Shown piece by piece: positions 48,606-57,665 of a DNA stretch of 59,347 nucleotides. This stretch comes from Streptomyces sp. OR43. GTDB lineage: Bacteria; Actinomycetota; Actinomycetes; Streptomycetales; Streptomycetaceae. The notes beneath the pieces were generated by a model. The model worked only from the letters and a program-made list of their open reading frames with translations. It searched no databases and was not told the origin of the DNA. Location of the stretch: NCBI RefSeq assembly GCF_008042275.1, contig NZ_RDBK01000043.1, positions 3,666,076-3,725,422 on the forward strand, given 5' to 3'. Within the stretch, counting starts at the first letter, position 1, and every line of letters starts with the position of its first letter. The position numbers and the translations under genes are program-made.

Positions 48606-49856
48606 ATGGAGCAGTACGAGCCCGAGCGACTCTCGGCGGCCCAGCTGGCCGCGATGCGCCGGAGCCTGACCAACGGCAGGGGAGCCCTCACCCGCCGATC
48701 GCTGCTGCGCGCCTCAGGCATGGGCGCCCTCGCGCTCGGCGGTCTGGGGACGCTGAGCGCGTGCGGCATCCCGCCCGCGAAACGCGAGGGCGACGCGGCC
48801 GCGGCCTCGGACGACCACTCGGCCAAGGAGAAGCAGGTCAACTTCTCCAACTGGACCGAGTACATGGACGTCAGCGAGGACGAGAAACACCGGCCCACCC
48901 TGGACGCGTTCACCGAACGCACCGGGATCAAGGTGAAGTACACCGAGGACATCAACGACAACGTCGAGTTCTTCGGGAAGATCAAACCGCAGCTCGCGGC
49001 CGGCCAGGACACCGGCCGCGACCTGATCATCGTCACCGACTGGCTGGCCGCCCGCCTCATCCGGCTCGGCTGGGCCCAGAAGCTCGACCCGTCGAACCTG
49101 CCGCACGCGTTCGCCAACCTCTCGCCCCAGTTCCGCACCCCCGACTGGGACCCGGGCCGCGCCTACTCCTATCCCTGGACCGGCATCCCGACCGTCATCG
49201 CGTACAACTCCAAGGCGACCGACGGCCGCAAGGTCGACTCCGTGACGCAACTGCTCGACGACCCCACCCTCAAGGGACGGGTCGCGTTCCTCTCCGAGAT
49301 GCGCGACTCCGTCGGGATGACCCTGCTCGACATGGGCAAGGACCCGGGGAAGTTCACCGACGCCGACTACGACGCCGCGATAGGCCGGATGCAGAAGGGC
49401 GTCGACAAGAACCAGATACGCCGCTTCACCGGCAACGACTACACCGCCGACCTCGACAAGGGCGACATCGCCGCCTGCGTCGCCTGGGCCGGTGACATCA
49501 TCCAGCTGCAGGCCGGCAACCCGGACATCAAGTTCGCCATCCCGGCCGCCGGATACATCACCTCCAGCGACAACATGCTGGTCCCGGCCAAGGCCCGGCA
49601 CAAGACCAACGCCGAGAAGCTCATGGACTACTACTACGAGCCCCCGGTCGCCGCCCAGCTCGCCGCGTACATCAACTACGTCTGCCCGGTCGACGGGGTC
49701 CGCGAGGAACTCGCCAGGATCGACAAGGCGATGGCCGCCAACACGCTGATCCTGCCGGACAAGGCGATGGCCGCCAGGTCGCACGCCTTCCGCTCCCTGA
49801 CCGCCGAGGAAGAGACGGCGTACGAGGAGAAGTTCGCCAAGCTCATCGGCGCCTGA
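48606..49856 (+). CDS. Polyamine ABC transporter substrate-binding lipoprotein, PotD-like
   Basis: A 416-residue secreted protein with an extended N-terminus (YEPERLSAAQLAAMRRSL), a twin-arginine-like LTRRSLLRASGMGA, and lipobox LSACGIPP. The PotD fold follows: NFSNWTEYMDVSEDEK, PTLDAFTERTGIKVKYTEDI, DTGRDLIIVTDWLAARLIRL, IRRFTGNDYTADLDKGD and MDYYYEPPVAAQLAAYINYV. It captures putrescine, spermidine or related amines for the transporter encoded next. The N-terminal extension is shared with the Streptomyces family as I remember it. Gene order: PotD, PotA, PotB, PotC. Confidence 0.9.
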   Translation: MEQYEPERLSAAQLAAMRRSLTNGRGALTRRSLLRASGMGALALGGLGTLSACGIPPAKREGDAAAASDDHSAKEKQVNFSNWTEYMDVSEDEKHRPTLDAFTERTGIKVKYTEDINDNVEFFGKIKPQLAAGQDTGRDLIIVTDWLAARLIRLGWAQKLDPSNLPHAFANLSPQFRTPDWDPGRAYSYPWTGIPTVIAYNSKATDGRKVDSVTQLLDDPTLKGRVAFLSEMRDSVGMTLLDMGKDPGKFTDADYDAAIGRMQKGVDKNQIRRFTGNDYTADLDKGDIAACVAWAGDIIQLQAGNPDIKFAIPAAGYITSSDNMLVPAKARHKTNAEKLMDYYYEPPVAAQLAAYINYVCPVDGVREELARIDKAMAANTLILPDKAMAARSHAFRSLTAEEETAYEEKFAKLIGA

Positions 49857-49916
49857 CCGTCAACGCCACGCCCTTCCTCCCCTGATCTCCCTCTGACACC
49901 ACTGGGACTGCGATCC

Positions 49917-51065
49917 ATGACACAGCAGCAGACAGGCGGCGACGTCCGCCTCACCGGGATCAGCAAGACGTACGGCTCCTTCGCCGCCGTCCAGCCGCTC
50001 GATCTGACCGTCCCGCAGGGTTCCTTCTTCGCGCTGCTCGGCGCGTCCGGCTGCGGCAAGACCACCACCCTGCGGATGATCGCGGGCCTGGAGGAGGCCA
50101 CCACCGGAACCGTCACCCTCGGCGGCCGGGACATCACCGGCCTCCCCCCGTACAAGCGGCCCGTCAACACCGTCTTCCAGAGCTACGCGCTGTTCCCGCA
50201 CCTCGACATCACCGAGAACGTCGCCTTCGGACTGCGCCGGCGCGGCATCAAGTCGGTCAAGAAGCAGGTCGACGACATGCTCGAGCTCGTCCAGCTCGGC
50301 GACTTCGCCCGGCGCAAGCCCCATCAGCTCTCCGGTGGCCAGCAGCAGCGCGTCGCCGTCGCCCGCGCCCTGATCAACCACCCGCAGGTGCTGCTCCTCG
50401 ACGAACCGCTCGGCGCCCTCGACCTCAAGCTGCGCCGCCAGATGCAGCTCGAACTCAAGCGGATCCAGACCGAGGTCGGCATCACGTTCATCCACGTCAC
50501 CCACGACCAGGAGGAGGCCATGACCATGGCTGACACCGTCGCGGTGATGAACGGGGGCCGGGTCGAGCAGCTCGGCGACCCGGCGGACCTCTACGAGAAC
50601 CCCCGGACCACCTTCGTCGCCAACTTCCTCGGCACCTCGAACCTCATCGAGGGCGAGGTCGTCTCCACCGGCACGGACCTCGTCGTGGAGGCGGGCGGCG
50701 GCAAGCTGCGGCTGCCCGCCGACCGCTGTCCGGCGCCGACCGCGACCGGCGGCAGGCTGCTCCTCGGCATCCGCCCCGAGAAGATCTCCCTCGCCCACCG
50801 CGACGACGCCGACGAGATAGCCGAGGGCCGCAACCGGGTCACCGGCCGCATCGTCGACTCCAGCTTCATCGGGGTCTCCACGCAGTACGTCGTGGAGAGC
50901 CCGGCGGGCAAGTCCCTCCACGTCTACGAGCAGAACGTCGAGAGGCGCGCGGGGCTCACCACCGGGGCCGAGGTCGTCCTGCACTGGAACCCGGACCACA
51001 CCTTCGGTCTGGACGCCGCCCAGGACATCGACGCCGGCGTGGAGACGGTGGAGGACGCGGCGTGA
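49917..51065 (+). CDS. Polyamine ABC transporter ATP-binding protein, PotA-like
   Basis: A 382-residue ABC ATPase: Walker A LLGASGCGKTTTLRM, Q-loop TVFQSYALFPHL, signature HQLSGGQQQRVAVARALI, Walker B VLLLDEPLGALDLK, switch His VTHDQEEAMTM. A C-terminal TOBE-type domain (about 245-375) is present, as in PotA. It powers the PotB/PotC permeases. ATG 49917 is preceded by a GGACTGCG stretch with a weak ribosome site. Its stop overlaps the next GTG (GTGA). Confidence 0.92.
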   Translation: MTQQQTGGDVRLTGISKTYGSFAAVQPLDLTVPQGSFFALLGASGCGKTTTLRMIAGLEEATTGTVTLGGRDITGLPPYKRPVNTVFQSYALFPHLDITENVAFGLRRRGIKSVKKQVDDMLELVQLGDFARRKPHQLSGGQQQRVAVARALINHPQVLLLDEPLGALDLKLRRQMQLELKRIQTEVGITFIHVTHDQEEAMTMADTVAVMNGGRVEQLGDPADLYENPRTTFVANFLGTSNLIEGEVVSTGTDLVVEAGGGKLRLPADRCPAPTATGGRLLLGIRPEKISLAHRDDADEIAEGRNRVTGRIVDSSFIGVSTQYVVESPAGKSLHVYEQNVERRAGLTTGAEVVLHWNPDHTFGLDAAQDIDAGVETVEDAA

Positions 51066-51988
51066 GTCTCACCAAGGAGGCGCCACCGGCCCCCGCGGCC
51101 GAGCCGGTCCTGCGCAAGCCCTCCACCCGCAAACGCCTCGTGCCGTACTGGCTGCTGCTCCCCGGCATCCTGTGGCTCGTCGTCTTCTTCGCCCTGCCGC
51201 TGGTCTACCAGGCCTCGACCTCCGTACAGACCGGATCCCTGGAGCAGGGATACGAGGTCACCTGGCACTTCCAGACGTACTGGGACGCGCTGACCGACTA
51301 CTACCCGCAGTTCGTCCGGTCCCTGCTGTACGCGGGCACCGCCACCATCCTGTGTCTGCTGCTCGGCTACCCGCTCGCCTACCTCATCGCCTTCAAGGCC
51401 GGCCGCTGGCGGAACCTGGTGCTGGTGCTGGTCATCGCGCCGTTCTTCACCAGCTTCCTGATCCGTACGCTCGCCTGGAAGACGATCCTCGCGGACGGCG
51501 GCGCGGTCGTCGACGTACTGAACACGCTGCACGTCCTGGACGTCACCAGCTGGCTCGGCTGGACCGAGAACAACCGCGTCCTGGCCACACCGATGGCGGT
51601 CGTCTGCGGTCTCACGTACAACTTCCTGCCGTTCATGATCCTGCCGCTCTACACCTCGCTGGAGCGGATCGACGGCCGGCTGCACGAGGCCGCCGGGGAC
51701 CTGTACGCCACGCCCGCCACGACCTTCCGCAAGGTGACGTTCCCGCTGTCCATGCCGGGTGTCGTCTCCGGGACACTGCTGACCTTCATCCCGGCCAGCG
51801 GTGACTACGTCAACGCGGAACTGCTGGGCTCCACCGACACCAAGATGGTCGGCAGCGTCATCCAGACCCAGTTCCTGCGCGTCCTCGACTATCCGACGGC
51901 GGCCGCGCTCTCCTTCATCCTCATGGCGGTCGTCCTGATCGCGGTCACCTTCTACATCCGCCGCTCCGGGACGGAGGACCTGGTCTGA
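51062..51988 (+). CDS. Polyamine ABC transporter permease, PotB-like
   Basis: A 308-residue permease with about six membrane segments, including LVPYWLLLPGILWLVVFFAL and LLCLLLGYPLAYLIAFKA-like. An EAA-type loop (HEAAGDLYATPATTFRKVTF) lies near residue 220. It fits the PotB position: the longer, N-terminally extended permease before PotC. The GTG start overlaps the PotA stop and the TGA overlaps the next ATG. Substrate inferred from the operon. Confidence 0.9.
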   Translation: MSLTKEAPPAPAAEPVLRKPSTRKRLVPYWLLLPGILWLVVFFALPLVYQASTSVQTGSLEQGYEVTWHFQTYWDALTDYYPQFVRSLLYAGTATILCLLLGYPLAYLIAFKAGRWRNLVLVLVIAPFFTSFLIRTLAWKTILADGGAVVDVLNTLHVLDVTSWLGWTENNRVLATPMAVVCGLTYNFLPFMILPLYTSLERIDGRLHEAAGDLYATPATTFRKVTFPLSMPGVVSGTLLTFIPASGDYVNAELLGSTDTKMVGSVIQTQFLRVLDYPTAAALSFILMAVVLIAVTFYIRRSGTEDLV

Positions 51989-52788
51989 TGCCCGTACTGC
52001 GCTGGCTGCGACGCCATCTGATCGTCATCGCGGGTCTGCTGACCCTCGCCTACATGATCCTTCCGAACATCGTCGTGATGGTGTTCTCCTTCAACAAGCC
52101 CAACGGGCGCTTCAACTACTCCTGGCAGCGCTTCTCGACCGACGCCTGGAAGGATCCCTGCGGCGTCGCCGACATGTGCGGCTCGCTCTCGCTCTCCCTC
52201 CAGATCGCCGTCTGGGCCACGGTCGGCGCGACCGTCCTCGGCACGATGATCGCGTTCGCCCTGGTCCGCTACCGCTTCCGGGCGCGCGGGGCGATCAACT
52301 CGCTGATCTTCCTGCCGATGGCGATGCCCGAGGTCGTCATGGCCGCGTCCCTGCTCACGCTGTTCCTCAACATGGGTGCGCAGCTGGGCTTCTGGACGAT
52401 CCTCATCGCCCACATCATGTTCTGCCTCAGCTTCGTCGTGACGGCCGTCAAGGCGCGCGTCATGTCGATGGACCCGAGGCTGGAGGAGGCGGCCCGCGAT
52501 CTGTACGCGGGACCGGTACAGACCTTCGTGCGGGTGACCCTGCCGATCGCCGCCCCCGGAATCGCCGCGGGAGCGCTGCTCGCCTTCGCGCTCTCCTTCG
52601 ACGATTTCATCATCACCAATTTCAACGCGGGTTCCACCGTCACCTTCCCCATGTTCGTCTGGGGCTCGGCACAGCGCGGCACGCCCGTACAGATCAACGT
52701 CATCGGCACGGCGATGTTCATCATTGCGGTACTGGTGGTTCTCGCCGGTCAGCTGATCGCGAACCGGCGCAAAAAAGCACGGCCCTGA
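51988..52788 (+). CDS. Polyamine ABC transporter permease, PotC-like
   Basis: A 266-residue permease with six membrane segments (HLIVIAGLLTLAYMILPNIV, VWATVGATVLGTMIAFALV, MPMAMPEVVMAASLLTLFL-like, VIGTAMFIIAVLVVLAGQLI). The EAA loop LEEAARDLYAGPVQTFVRVT is followed by FDDFIITNFNAGSTVTFPM, a PotC-family hallmark. ATG 51988 shares its A with the PotB stop. It is 23 bases upstream of the oxidoreductase gene, so uptake and oxidation genes are linked. Confidence 0.9.
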   Translation: MPVLRWLRRHLIVIAGLLTLAYMILPNIVVMVFSFNKPNGRFNYSWQRFSTDAWKDPCGVADMCGSLSLSLQIAVWATVGATVLGTMIAFALVRYRFRARGAINSLIFLPMAMPEVVMAASLLTLFLNMGAQLGFWTILIAHIMFCLSFVVTAVKARVMSMDPRLEEAARDLYAGPVQTFVRVTLPIAAPGIAAGALLAFALSFDDFIITNFNAGSTVTFPMFVWGSAQRGTPVQINVIGTAMFIIAVLVVLAGQLIANRRKKARP

Positions 52789-52811
52789 AAGTCCCGAAGG
52801 AGTTGGAAACC

Positions 52812-54227
52812 ATGGCCCCAGCTGCCATGCGTACTGCCGCACAATCACTCGCCGACGCGAAGCCGGTGTCGTTCTGGCTGGACGACCCCGGCCGGCCCGA
52901 GGCGCTCCCCGCGCTCACCGGTGACGAGCACTGCGATCTGCTCGTCATCGGGGGCGGGTACAGCGGACTGTGGACCGCGCTGCTCGCCAAGGAACGCGAA
53001 CCGGAACGCGATGTCGTCCTGATCGAGGGGCACGAGACGGGCTGGGCCGCCTCGGGCCGCAACGGCGGATTCTGCGCCGCCTCCCTCACCCACGGCCTGC
53101 CCAACGGGCTGGAGCGCTGGCCCGGCGAGATCACGAAGCTGGAGGAGCTGGGCGCGCGCAACCTCGACGCCATCGAGGAGGCCGTGGCCCGCTACTCCAT
53201 CGACTGCGAGTTCGAGCGCACCGGCGAGATCGATGTCGCCACCCAGCCCCACCAGCTGGAAGAGCTTCGCGAGTGGCACCAGGAGGCCGAAAGCCACGGC
53301 TTCGGCGGGACCGAGTTCCTCGACGAGGACGAGCTGCGCGCCCAAGTCGACTCACCGACATTCCTGGGCGGTCTCTGGGACCGCCGCGGTGTTGCGATGC
53401 TGCACCCGGCCAAGCTGGTCTGGGGCCTGAAGCAGGCCTGCCTGGACCTCGGAGTGCGGATCTACGAGCACACCCGGGGACTCGAACTGGCCAGAACCGG
53501 AACCGGAATGGCGGTCCGGACGCCGTACGGCAAGGTCCTCGCCCGCCGCGTCGCCCTGGGGACGAACATCTTCCCCTCGCTCGTGAAGCGGGTCCGCCCG
53601 TACACCGTCCCGGTCTACGACTACGCGCTGATGACCGAACCGCTGACCGAGGACCAGCTCGCCTCCATCGGCTGGAAGAACCGCCAGGGACTCGGGGACA
53701 GCGCCAACCAGTTCCATTACTTCCGGCTCTCCGCGGACAACCGGATTCTGTGGGGCGGATACGACGCGATCTATCCGTACGGTGGCCGGCTCAGCGCCGA
53801 ACTCGACCAGCGGCCCGAGACGTTCCTGAAACTCGCCGGACAGTTCTTCGCGTGTTTCCCGCAATTGGCGGGTGTGCGCTTCAGCCACGCCTGGGGCGGT
53901 GCGATCGACACCTGCTCCCGGTTCTCCGCGTTCTTCGGTACGGCCCATCAGGGACGGGTCGCCTACGCCGCCGGATTCACCGGGCTGGGCGTCGGTGCCA
54001 CCCGGTTCGGTGCCGATGTCATGCTCGACCTCCTCGCGGGCCGGCCGACCGAGCGGACCGCCCTGGAGATGGTGCGCACGAAGCCGATGCCCTTCCCGCC
54101 GGAGCCCCTCGCCTGGGCCGGGATCGAGCTGACGAAGCGGTCGCTGGCCAGGGCCGACGACAACGGCGGCCACCGCAACCTGTGGCTGCGGACGATGGAC
54201 CGGGTGGGCCTCGGCTTCGACAGCTGA
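52812..54227 (+). CDS. FAD-dependent oxidoreductase (PuuB/DAO type)
   Basis: A 471-residue flavoenzyme. The dinucleotide motif is DLLVIGGGYSGLWTALLAKE (about residues 42-61). VVLIEGHETGWAASGRNGGF follows, with the ASGRNGG motif of the DAO family that includes gamma-glutamylputrescine oxidase PuuB. FSHAWGGAIDTCSR and FTGLGVGATRFGADVMLDLL are near the C-terminus. It likely oxidises a polyamine or its glutamylated form to an aldehyde, feeding the aldehyde dehydrogenase at 47048. ATG 52812 has GGAG upstream. The wide frame reaching to 52176 was rejected because it runs through the PotC gene. Confidence 0.88.
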   Translation: MAPAAMRTAAQSLADAKPVSFWLDDPGRPEALPALTGDEHCDLLVIGGGYSGLWTALLAKEREPERDVVLIEGHETGWAASGRNGGFCAASLTHGLPNGLERWPGEITKLEELGARNLDAIEEAVARYSIDCEFERTGEIDVATQPHQLEELREWHQEAESHGFGGTEFLDEDELRAQVDSPTFLGGLWDRRGVAMLHPAKLVWGLKQACLDLGVRIYEHTRGLELARTGTGMAVRTPYGKVLARRVALGTNIFPSLVKRVRPYTVPVYDYALMTEPLTEDQLASIGWKNRQGLGDSANQFHYFRLSADNRILWGGYDAIYPYGGRLSAELDQRPETFLKLAGQFFACFPQLAGVRFSHAWGGAIDTCSRFSAFFGTAHQGRVAYAAGFTGLGVGATRFGADVMLDLLAGRPTERTALEMVRTKPMPFPPEPLAWAGIELTKRSLARADDNGGHRNLWLRTMDRVGLGFDS

Positions 54228-54384
54228 ACCACGGGCCGCGGCCGGTGAACCGTGTGCGGCCGCCTGGTGACCCAGATCACTACCGATGGGTAGCCGAACC
54301 CGCGTCATGGATCGGCCCGGCCGCTCTCTCCCTGGTGAACGCACCGGCGCCTCCTGCCGGTGCGACACGGAACGGAGGCCGGTC

Positions 54385-54858
54385 ATGACGGGCGCGGGGG
54401 TCAGGGCAGCAGTCGAGTGGCTCGTATCGGTGGCACCGGATCCCGGCGCCTGCCGGTGGGCATGGGAGCGCGATCCGCGAGGGGTCGCGCTCCTGCCCGC
54501 CGGCCGGCGCTGGGACGTGCTGATTCTTCCGGGGGAGCTGGGCTATCCGACGCTCGACGTGCTCACCCGCCTCATCGACCGGCCGGGACCGGTCCTCGCC
54601 GGCTTCGGCGACGCCCGCATGGGCTTCTTCGTGCCTCCGGGCACGGCCGCCCGCTGGGTGGGCACCGGAGTACGGGGCGCGGGCCGCGGTACCTGGATCG
54701 TCGTGCCCCATCCGTCGCGGGCCGTCGCCGGCAAGGTGCGCTGGCTGATCCCGCCGGACGGATCCGGCACGCTCACCGACGCCACGCTCCTGGAGCTGGC
54801 GATGCACGAAGCCGCGGCGGGAGGCCGGGAACAGCAGGGTGGATGCCAGAGGTCTTGA
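54385..54858 (+). CDS. Conserved Streptomyces protein of unknown function
   Basis: A 157-residue protein: CRWAWERDPRGVALLPAGRR, WDVLILPGELGYPTLDVLTR, VLAGFGDARMGFFVPPGTAA, GTGVRGAGRGTWIVVPHPS and DGSGTLTDATLLELAMHEA. It resembles small stand-alone proteins with partial similarity to prim-pol N-domains, but no catalytic acidic pair is clear. ATG 54385 follows ACGGAGG. It is single-gene between the polyamine operon and the chitinase. I cannot assign a role. Confidence 0.7.
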   Translation: MTGAGVRAAVEWLVSVAPDPGACRWAWERDPRGVALLPAGRRWDVLILPGELGYPTLDVLTRLIDRPGPVLAGFGDARMGFFVPPGTAARWVGTGVRGAGRGTWIVVPHPSRAVAGKVRWLIPPDGSGTLTDATLLELAMHEAAAGGREQQGGCQRS

Positions 54859-54884
54859 CAACCTGATTGGTCTGGACCATGTTG
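54855..54884 (+). promoter_or_regulatory. Chitinase promoter with a DasR-type operator
   Basis: TTGACA at 54855-54860 is a consensus -35; CATGTT at 54878 or ATGTTG at 54879 fits the -10 at 17-18 bases. Between and overlapping them lies ATTGGTCTGGACCATG (54866-54881), very close to the DasR operator consensus ACTGGTCTAGACCACT. DasR is the GlcNAc-responsive repressor of chitin genes in Streptomyces. Confidence 0.8.
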
Positions 54885-54921
54885 TGCGCCACACTCAATT
54901 CCCCCCTGCACGGAGGCCGTT

Positions 54922-56748
54922 GTGGAACGCACGGGACCCCCCGCCCGCATGACCGGACTTCTGGCGGCCTTCTCGGCCGCCCTGCTGGCCGTCGGCGGCC
55001 TGGCCGCGAGCGCGCCGAGCGCCGCGGCGGCCGACGCCGATGTGGCGCGCAACGGCACCTTCGAGGCCGGCCTGACCGGCTGGAACTGTACGGGCGGCAG
55101 CGGAGCCGTCGTCAGCACGCCCGTACACGGCGGCACCTCGGCGCTGAAGGCGACCCCGGCCGGCAGCGACAACGCCAAGTGCTCCCAGACCGTGACGGTC
55201 AAGCCCGACTCCACGTACACGCTGAGCGCCTGGGTGCAGGGCAGCTACGTCTACCTGGGCGCGGCGGGCACCGGCACCACCGACGTGTCCACCTGGACAC
55301 AGTCCGCAGGCGCCTGGAAGCAGCTCACCACCACCTTCAGGACCGGCGCCTCCACCACCTCCGTGAGCGTGTACACGCACGGCTGGTACGGCACCCCCGC
55401 CTACTACGCGGACGACCTCACCCTCGTCGGCCCCGGCGGCGACCCGGTCGTCCTCCCGGCGGTCCCCGCGGGTCTCAGGGCCGGCACGCCCACCTCGACC
55501 TCGGTGCCGCTGTCCTGGACCGCCGCCACGGGCGCCACCGGCTACAACGTCTACCGCGGCGGTACGAAGGTCCTCTCCACCACCGGCACCTCGGCGACCG
55601 TGACGGGCCTGACCGCCTCGACGGCGTACAGCTTCCAGGTCACCGCCACCAACGAGGCGGGCGAGTCCGCGAAGTCCGCCACGGTCTCCGCGACCACCAC
55701 GACGGGCGGCGGAGGCGGCGGCGGATCGGACCTCCCGGCCCACGCGCTCGTCGGCTATCTGCACTCCAGCTTCGCCAACGGCTCCGGCTACACCCGTATG
55801 GCGGACGTGCCCGACTCCTGGGACGTCATCGACCTGGCCTTCGGCGAGCCGACCTCCGTCACCTCCGGCGACATCCGCTTCTCGCTCTGCCCGGTCACCG
55901 AGTGCCCGAACGTCGAGTCCGTGGCCGAGTTCAAGGCGGCCATCAAGGCCAAGCAGGCAGCCGGAAAGAAGGTACTGATCTCCATCGGCGGCCAGAACGG
56001 CCAGGTGCAGCTCGCCACCACCGCCGCCCGTGACACCTTCGTCTCCTCGGTCAGCAAGATCATCGACGAGTACGGTCTCGACGGCCTGGACATCGACTTC
56101 GAGGGCCACTCCCTCTCGCTGAACACCGGCGACACCGACTTCCGCAGCCCCACCACGCCCGTCGTCGTCAACCTGATCTCCGCGGTGAAGTCCCTCAAGG
56201 CCAAGTACGGCGAGAAGTTCGTCCTCACCATGGCCCCCGAGACCTTCTTCGTGCAGCTCGGCTACCAGTACTACGGCTCCGGGCCATGGGGCGGCCAGGA
56301 CCCGCGTGCCGGTGCCTACCTGCCGGTGATCCACGCGCTGCGCGACGACCTCACGCTGCTGCACGTCCAGGACTACAACTCGGGCTCCATCATGGGGCTG
56401 GACAACCAGTACCACTCCATGGGCGGCGCCGACTTCCACATCGCGATGACCGACATGCTGCTGACCGGCTTCCCGGTGGCGGGCGACCAGACCAAGGTCT
56501 TCCCCGGGCTCCGCCCCGACCAGGTCGCGATCGGCCTGCCTGCCTCCACCCAGGCGGGCAACGGACACACCTCGCCCGCCGAGGTCACCAAGGCGCTGAA
56601 CTGCCTGACCAAGAAGACCGACTGCGGTTCGTACGCCACGCACGGCACGTGGTCGGGACTGCGCGGCCTGATGACGTGGTCCGTCAACTGGGACCGCTTC
56701 AACAACTGGGAGTTCTCGAAGAACTTCGACGCCTACTTCGGCGGCTGA
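54922..56748 (+). CDS. Secreted GH18 chitinase with CBM and fibronectin type III domains
   Basis: A 608-residue secreted enzyme that hydrolyses chitin. In order: signal peptide (LLAAFSAALLAVGGLAAS, cleavage near AAA-ADA), a galactose-binding-like carbohydrate module (about 40-172), a fibronectin III domain (about 180-265, ATGATGYNVYRGGTKVL), a poly-Gly linker, and a GH18 catalytic domain (about 275-608) with DGLDIDFEG (DxxDxDxE, acid Glu near 393) and QDYNSGSIMG. GTG 54922 follows ACGGAGG. Its last 50 bases overlap the end of the PAP2 gene on the other strand. Expected to be induced by chitin oligomers through DasR. Confidence 0.95.
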   Translation: MERTGPPARMTGLLAAFSAALLAVGGLAASAPSAAAADADVARNGTFEAGLTGWNCTGGSGAVVSTPVHGGTSALKATPAGSDNAKCSQTVTVKPDSTYTLSAWVQGSYVYLGAAGTGTTDVSTWTQSAGAWKQLTTTFRTGASTTSVSVYTHGWYGTPAYYADDLTLVGPGGDPVVLPAVPAGLRAGTPTSTSVPLSWTAATGATGYNVYRGGTKVLSTTGTSATVTGLTASTAYSFQVTATNEAGESAKSATVSATTTTGGGGGGGSDLPAHALVGYLHSSFANGSGYTRMADVPDSWDVIDLAFGEPTSVTSGDIRFSLCPVTECPNVESVAEFKAAIKAKQAAGKKVLISIGGQNGQVQLATTAARDTFVSSVSKIIDEYGLDGLDIDFEGHSLSLNTGDTDFRSPTTPVVVNLISAVKSLKAKYGEKFVLTMAPETFFVQLGYQYYGSGPWGGQDPRAGAYLPVIHALRDDLTLLHVQDYNSGSIMGLDNQYHSMGGADFHIAMTDMLLTGFPVAGDQTKVFPGLRPDQVAIGLPASTQAGNGHTSPAEVTKALNCLTKKTDCGSYATHGTWSGLRGLMTWSVNWDRFNNWEFSKNFDAYFGG

Positions 56749-57517
56749 GCAACCGCAGCGCGACCAGCAGCAGCCCGCACAGCCACCAGCTCCCGGCTAC
56801 GTCGAGAGGCCAGTGGTAGCCGCGGAGCACCAGACCGATGCCCGTCGCCACCGTCATCAGGACAGCGGCGACGGGCATCATCCACGCGTACCGCACGTAC
56901 GGGGCGAGAAGGAGCGCCGCGGCGCCGTACGCCACGGCGGCGGTCGCGGCATGGCCCGAGGGGTAGTAGCCGGTCGCGTCGGTCAGCGGCCCCGGGCGGG
57001 CGATCCACTCCTTGAGCGGGACGACGAGCAGCGGCACCGCCGCCATGGCCAGGGCGGCGGCGAGCGGTGCCCGCCGCTCCCCGCGCACCAGGGCCCACAG
57101 GATCGCGCAGCCGAGGACCGGAAGCGCGACCTGCGTGTTGCCGAGATCGGCGAGGAGTTCGGTGAGCCGCTCCGGGCCGTGTCCGACGAGGGCGCGGCCG
57201 GTGCGCTCGTCCAGACGGCGCAGCGGGCCGTCGGCCGCGATCTGCCAGGTGGTGAGGGCGAAGAGGGCCGACAGGCCCGACACCACGGAGAGGAAAAGGG
57301 CCGTCCGGCCCGGAACAGGGGGGGTTGTTCCGGGCCGGACGGTGGGATCGGTGTACCGCGCGCCCCGGGGGGTGTGGGGCGGGCGGCCATCCGATCGGTG
57401 AGGAGTTCCGGAGCCGGAGGCTCCAGTGGTGTGCGCGAAGGCACAACCAGGACGGCGCTGGGGAAGCTCCGGCCCGGCATCACCCGCAGTCCCCTGCGGG
57501 CGGGGTGTTTCTCTCAT
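56699..57517 (-). CDS. PAP2-family phosphatase
   Basis: About 272 residues with six membrane segments. The phosphatase motifs are K-x-R-P in KEWIARPGP, YPSGHA, and the third motif RGYHWPLDV, in the C-terminal half. Such enzymes dephosphorylate undecaprenyl diphosphate or phosphatidic acid at the membrane. The N-terminal 60 residues before the first segment are polar and Pro-rich. The start is uncertain: ATG 57517 gives MRETPRP; a strong hairpin at 57301-57342 falls within the early codons and raises the possibility of a later start. The stop overlaps the chitinase end by 50 bases. Confidence 0.8.
   Translation of the reverse strand: MRETPRPQGTAGDAGPELPQRRPGCAFAHTTGASGSGTPHRSDGRPPHTPRGARYTDPTVRPGTTPPVPGRTALFLSVVSGLSALFALTTWQIAADGPLRRLDERTGRALVGHGPERLTELLADLGNTQVALPVLGCAILWALVRGERRAPLAAALAMAAVPLLVVPLKEWIARPGPLTDATGYYPSGHAATAAVAYGAAALLLAPYVRYAWMMPVAAVLMTVATGIGLVLRGYHWPLDVAGSWWLCGLLLVALRLLSRRSRRRSSSRTPSC
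57301..57342 (-). promoter_or_regulatory. Perfect 17-bp hairpin in the PAP2 5' region
   Basis: CCGTCCGGCCCGGAACA (57301-57317) pairs exactly with 57326-57342, with an 8-base G-rich loop. On the minus strand it is followed by CCCTTTTCCTC, as in an intrinsic terminator. It lies about 60 codons into the assigned frame. Confidence 0.6.
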
Positions 57518-57665
57518 CTGCGGAAACCGTACGTCAGGCGATGGGGGGACCGACAGCGTGAACGGTATCCCGCCATCGCCCCCGCACACCTTCTTCACAG
57601 GCCCTCACGCGGGCACCGGGCATCCACGGAGAAAACGCCGTGCGCCGCCACCGGGGGCCGGCGGA

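Noticed and set aside
47126..49138. 670-codon minus-strand frame over the second aldehyde dehydrogenase and PotD-like genes
   Set aside because: Shadow of two well-supported genes on the plus strand.
54895..56643. 582-codon minus-strand frame
   Set aside because: Antisense to the chitinase; Gly/Arg/Asp repeats only.
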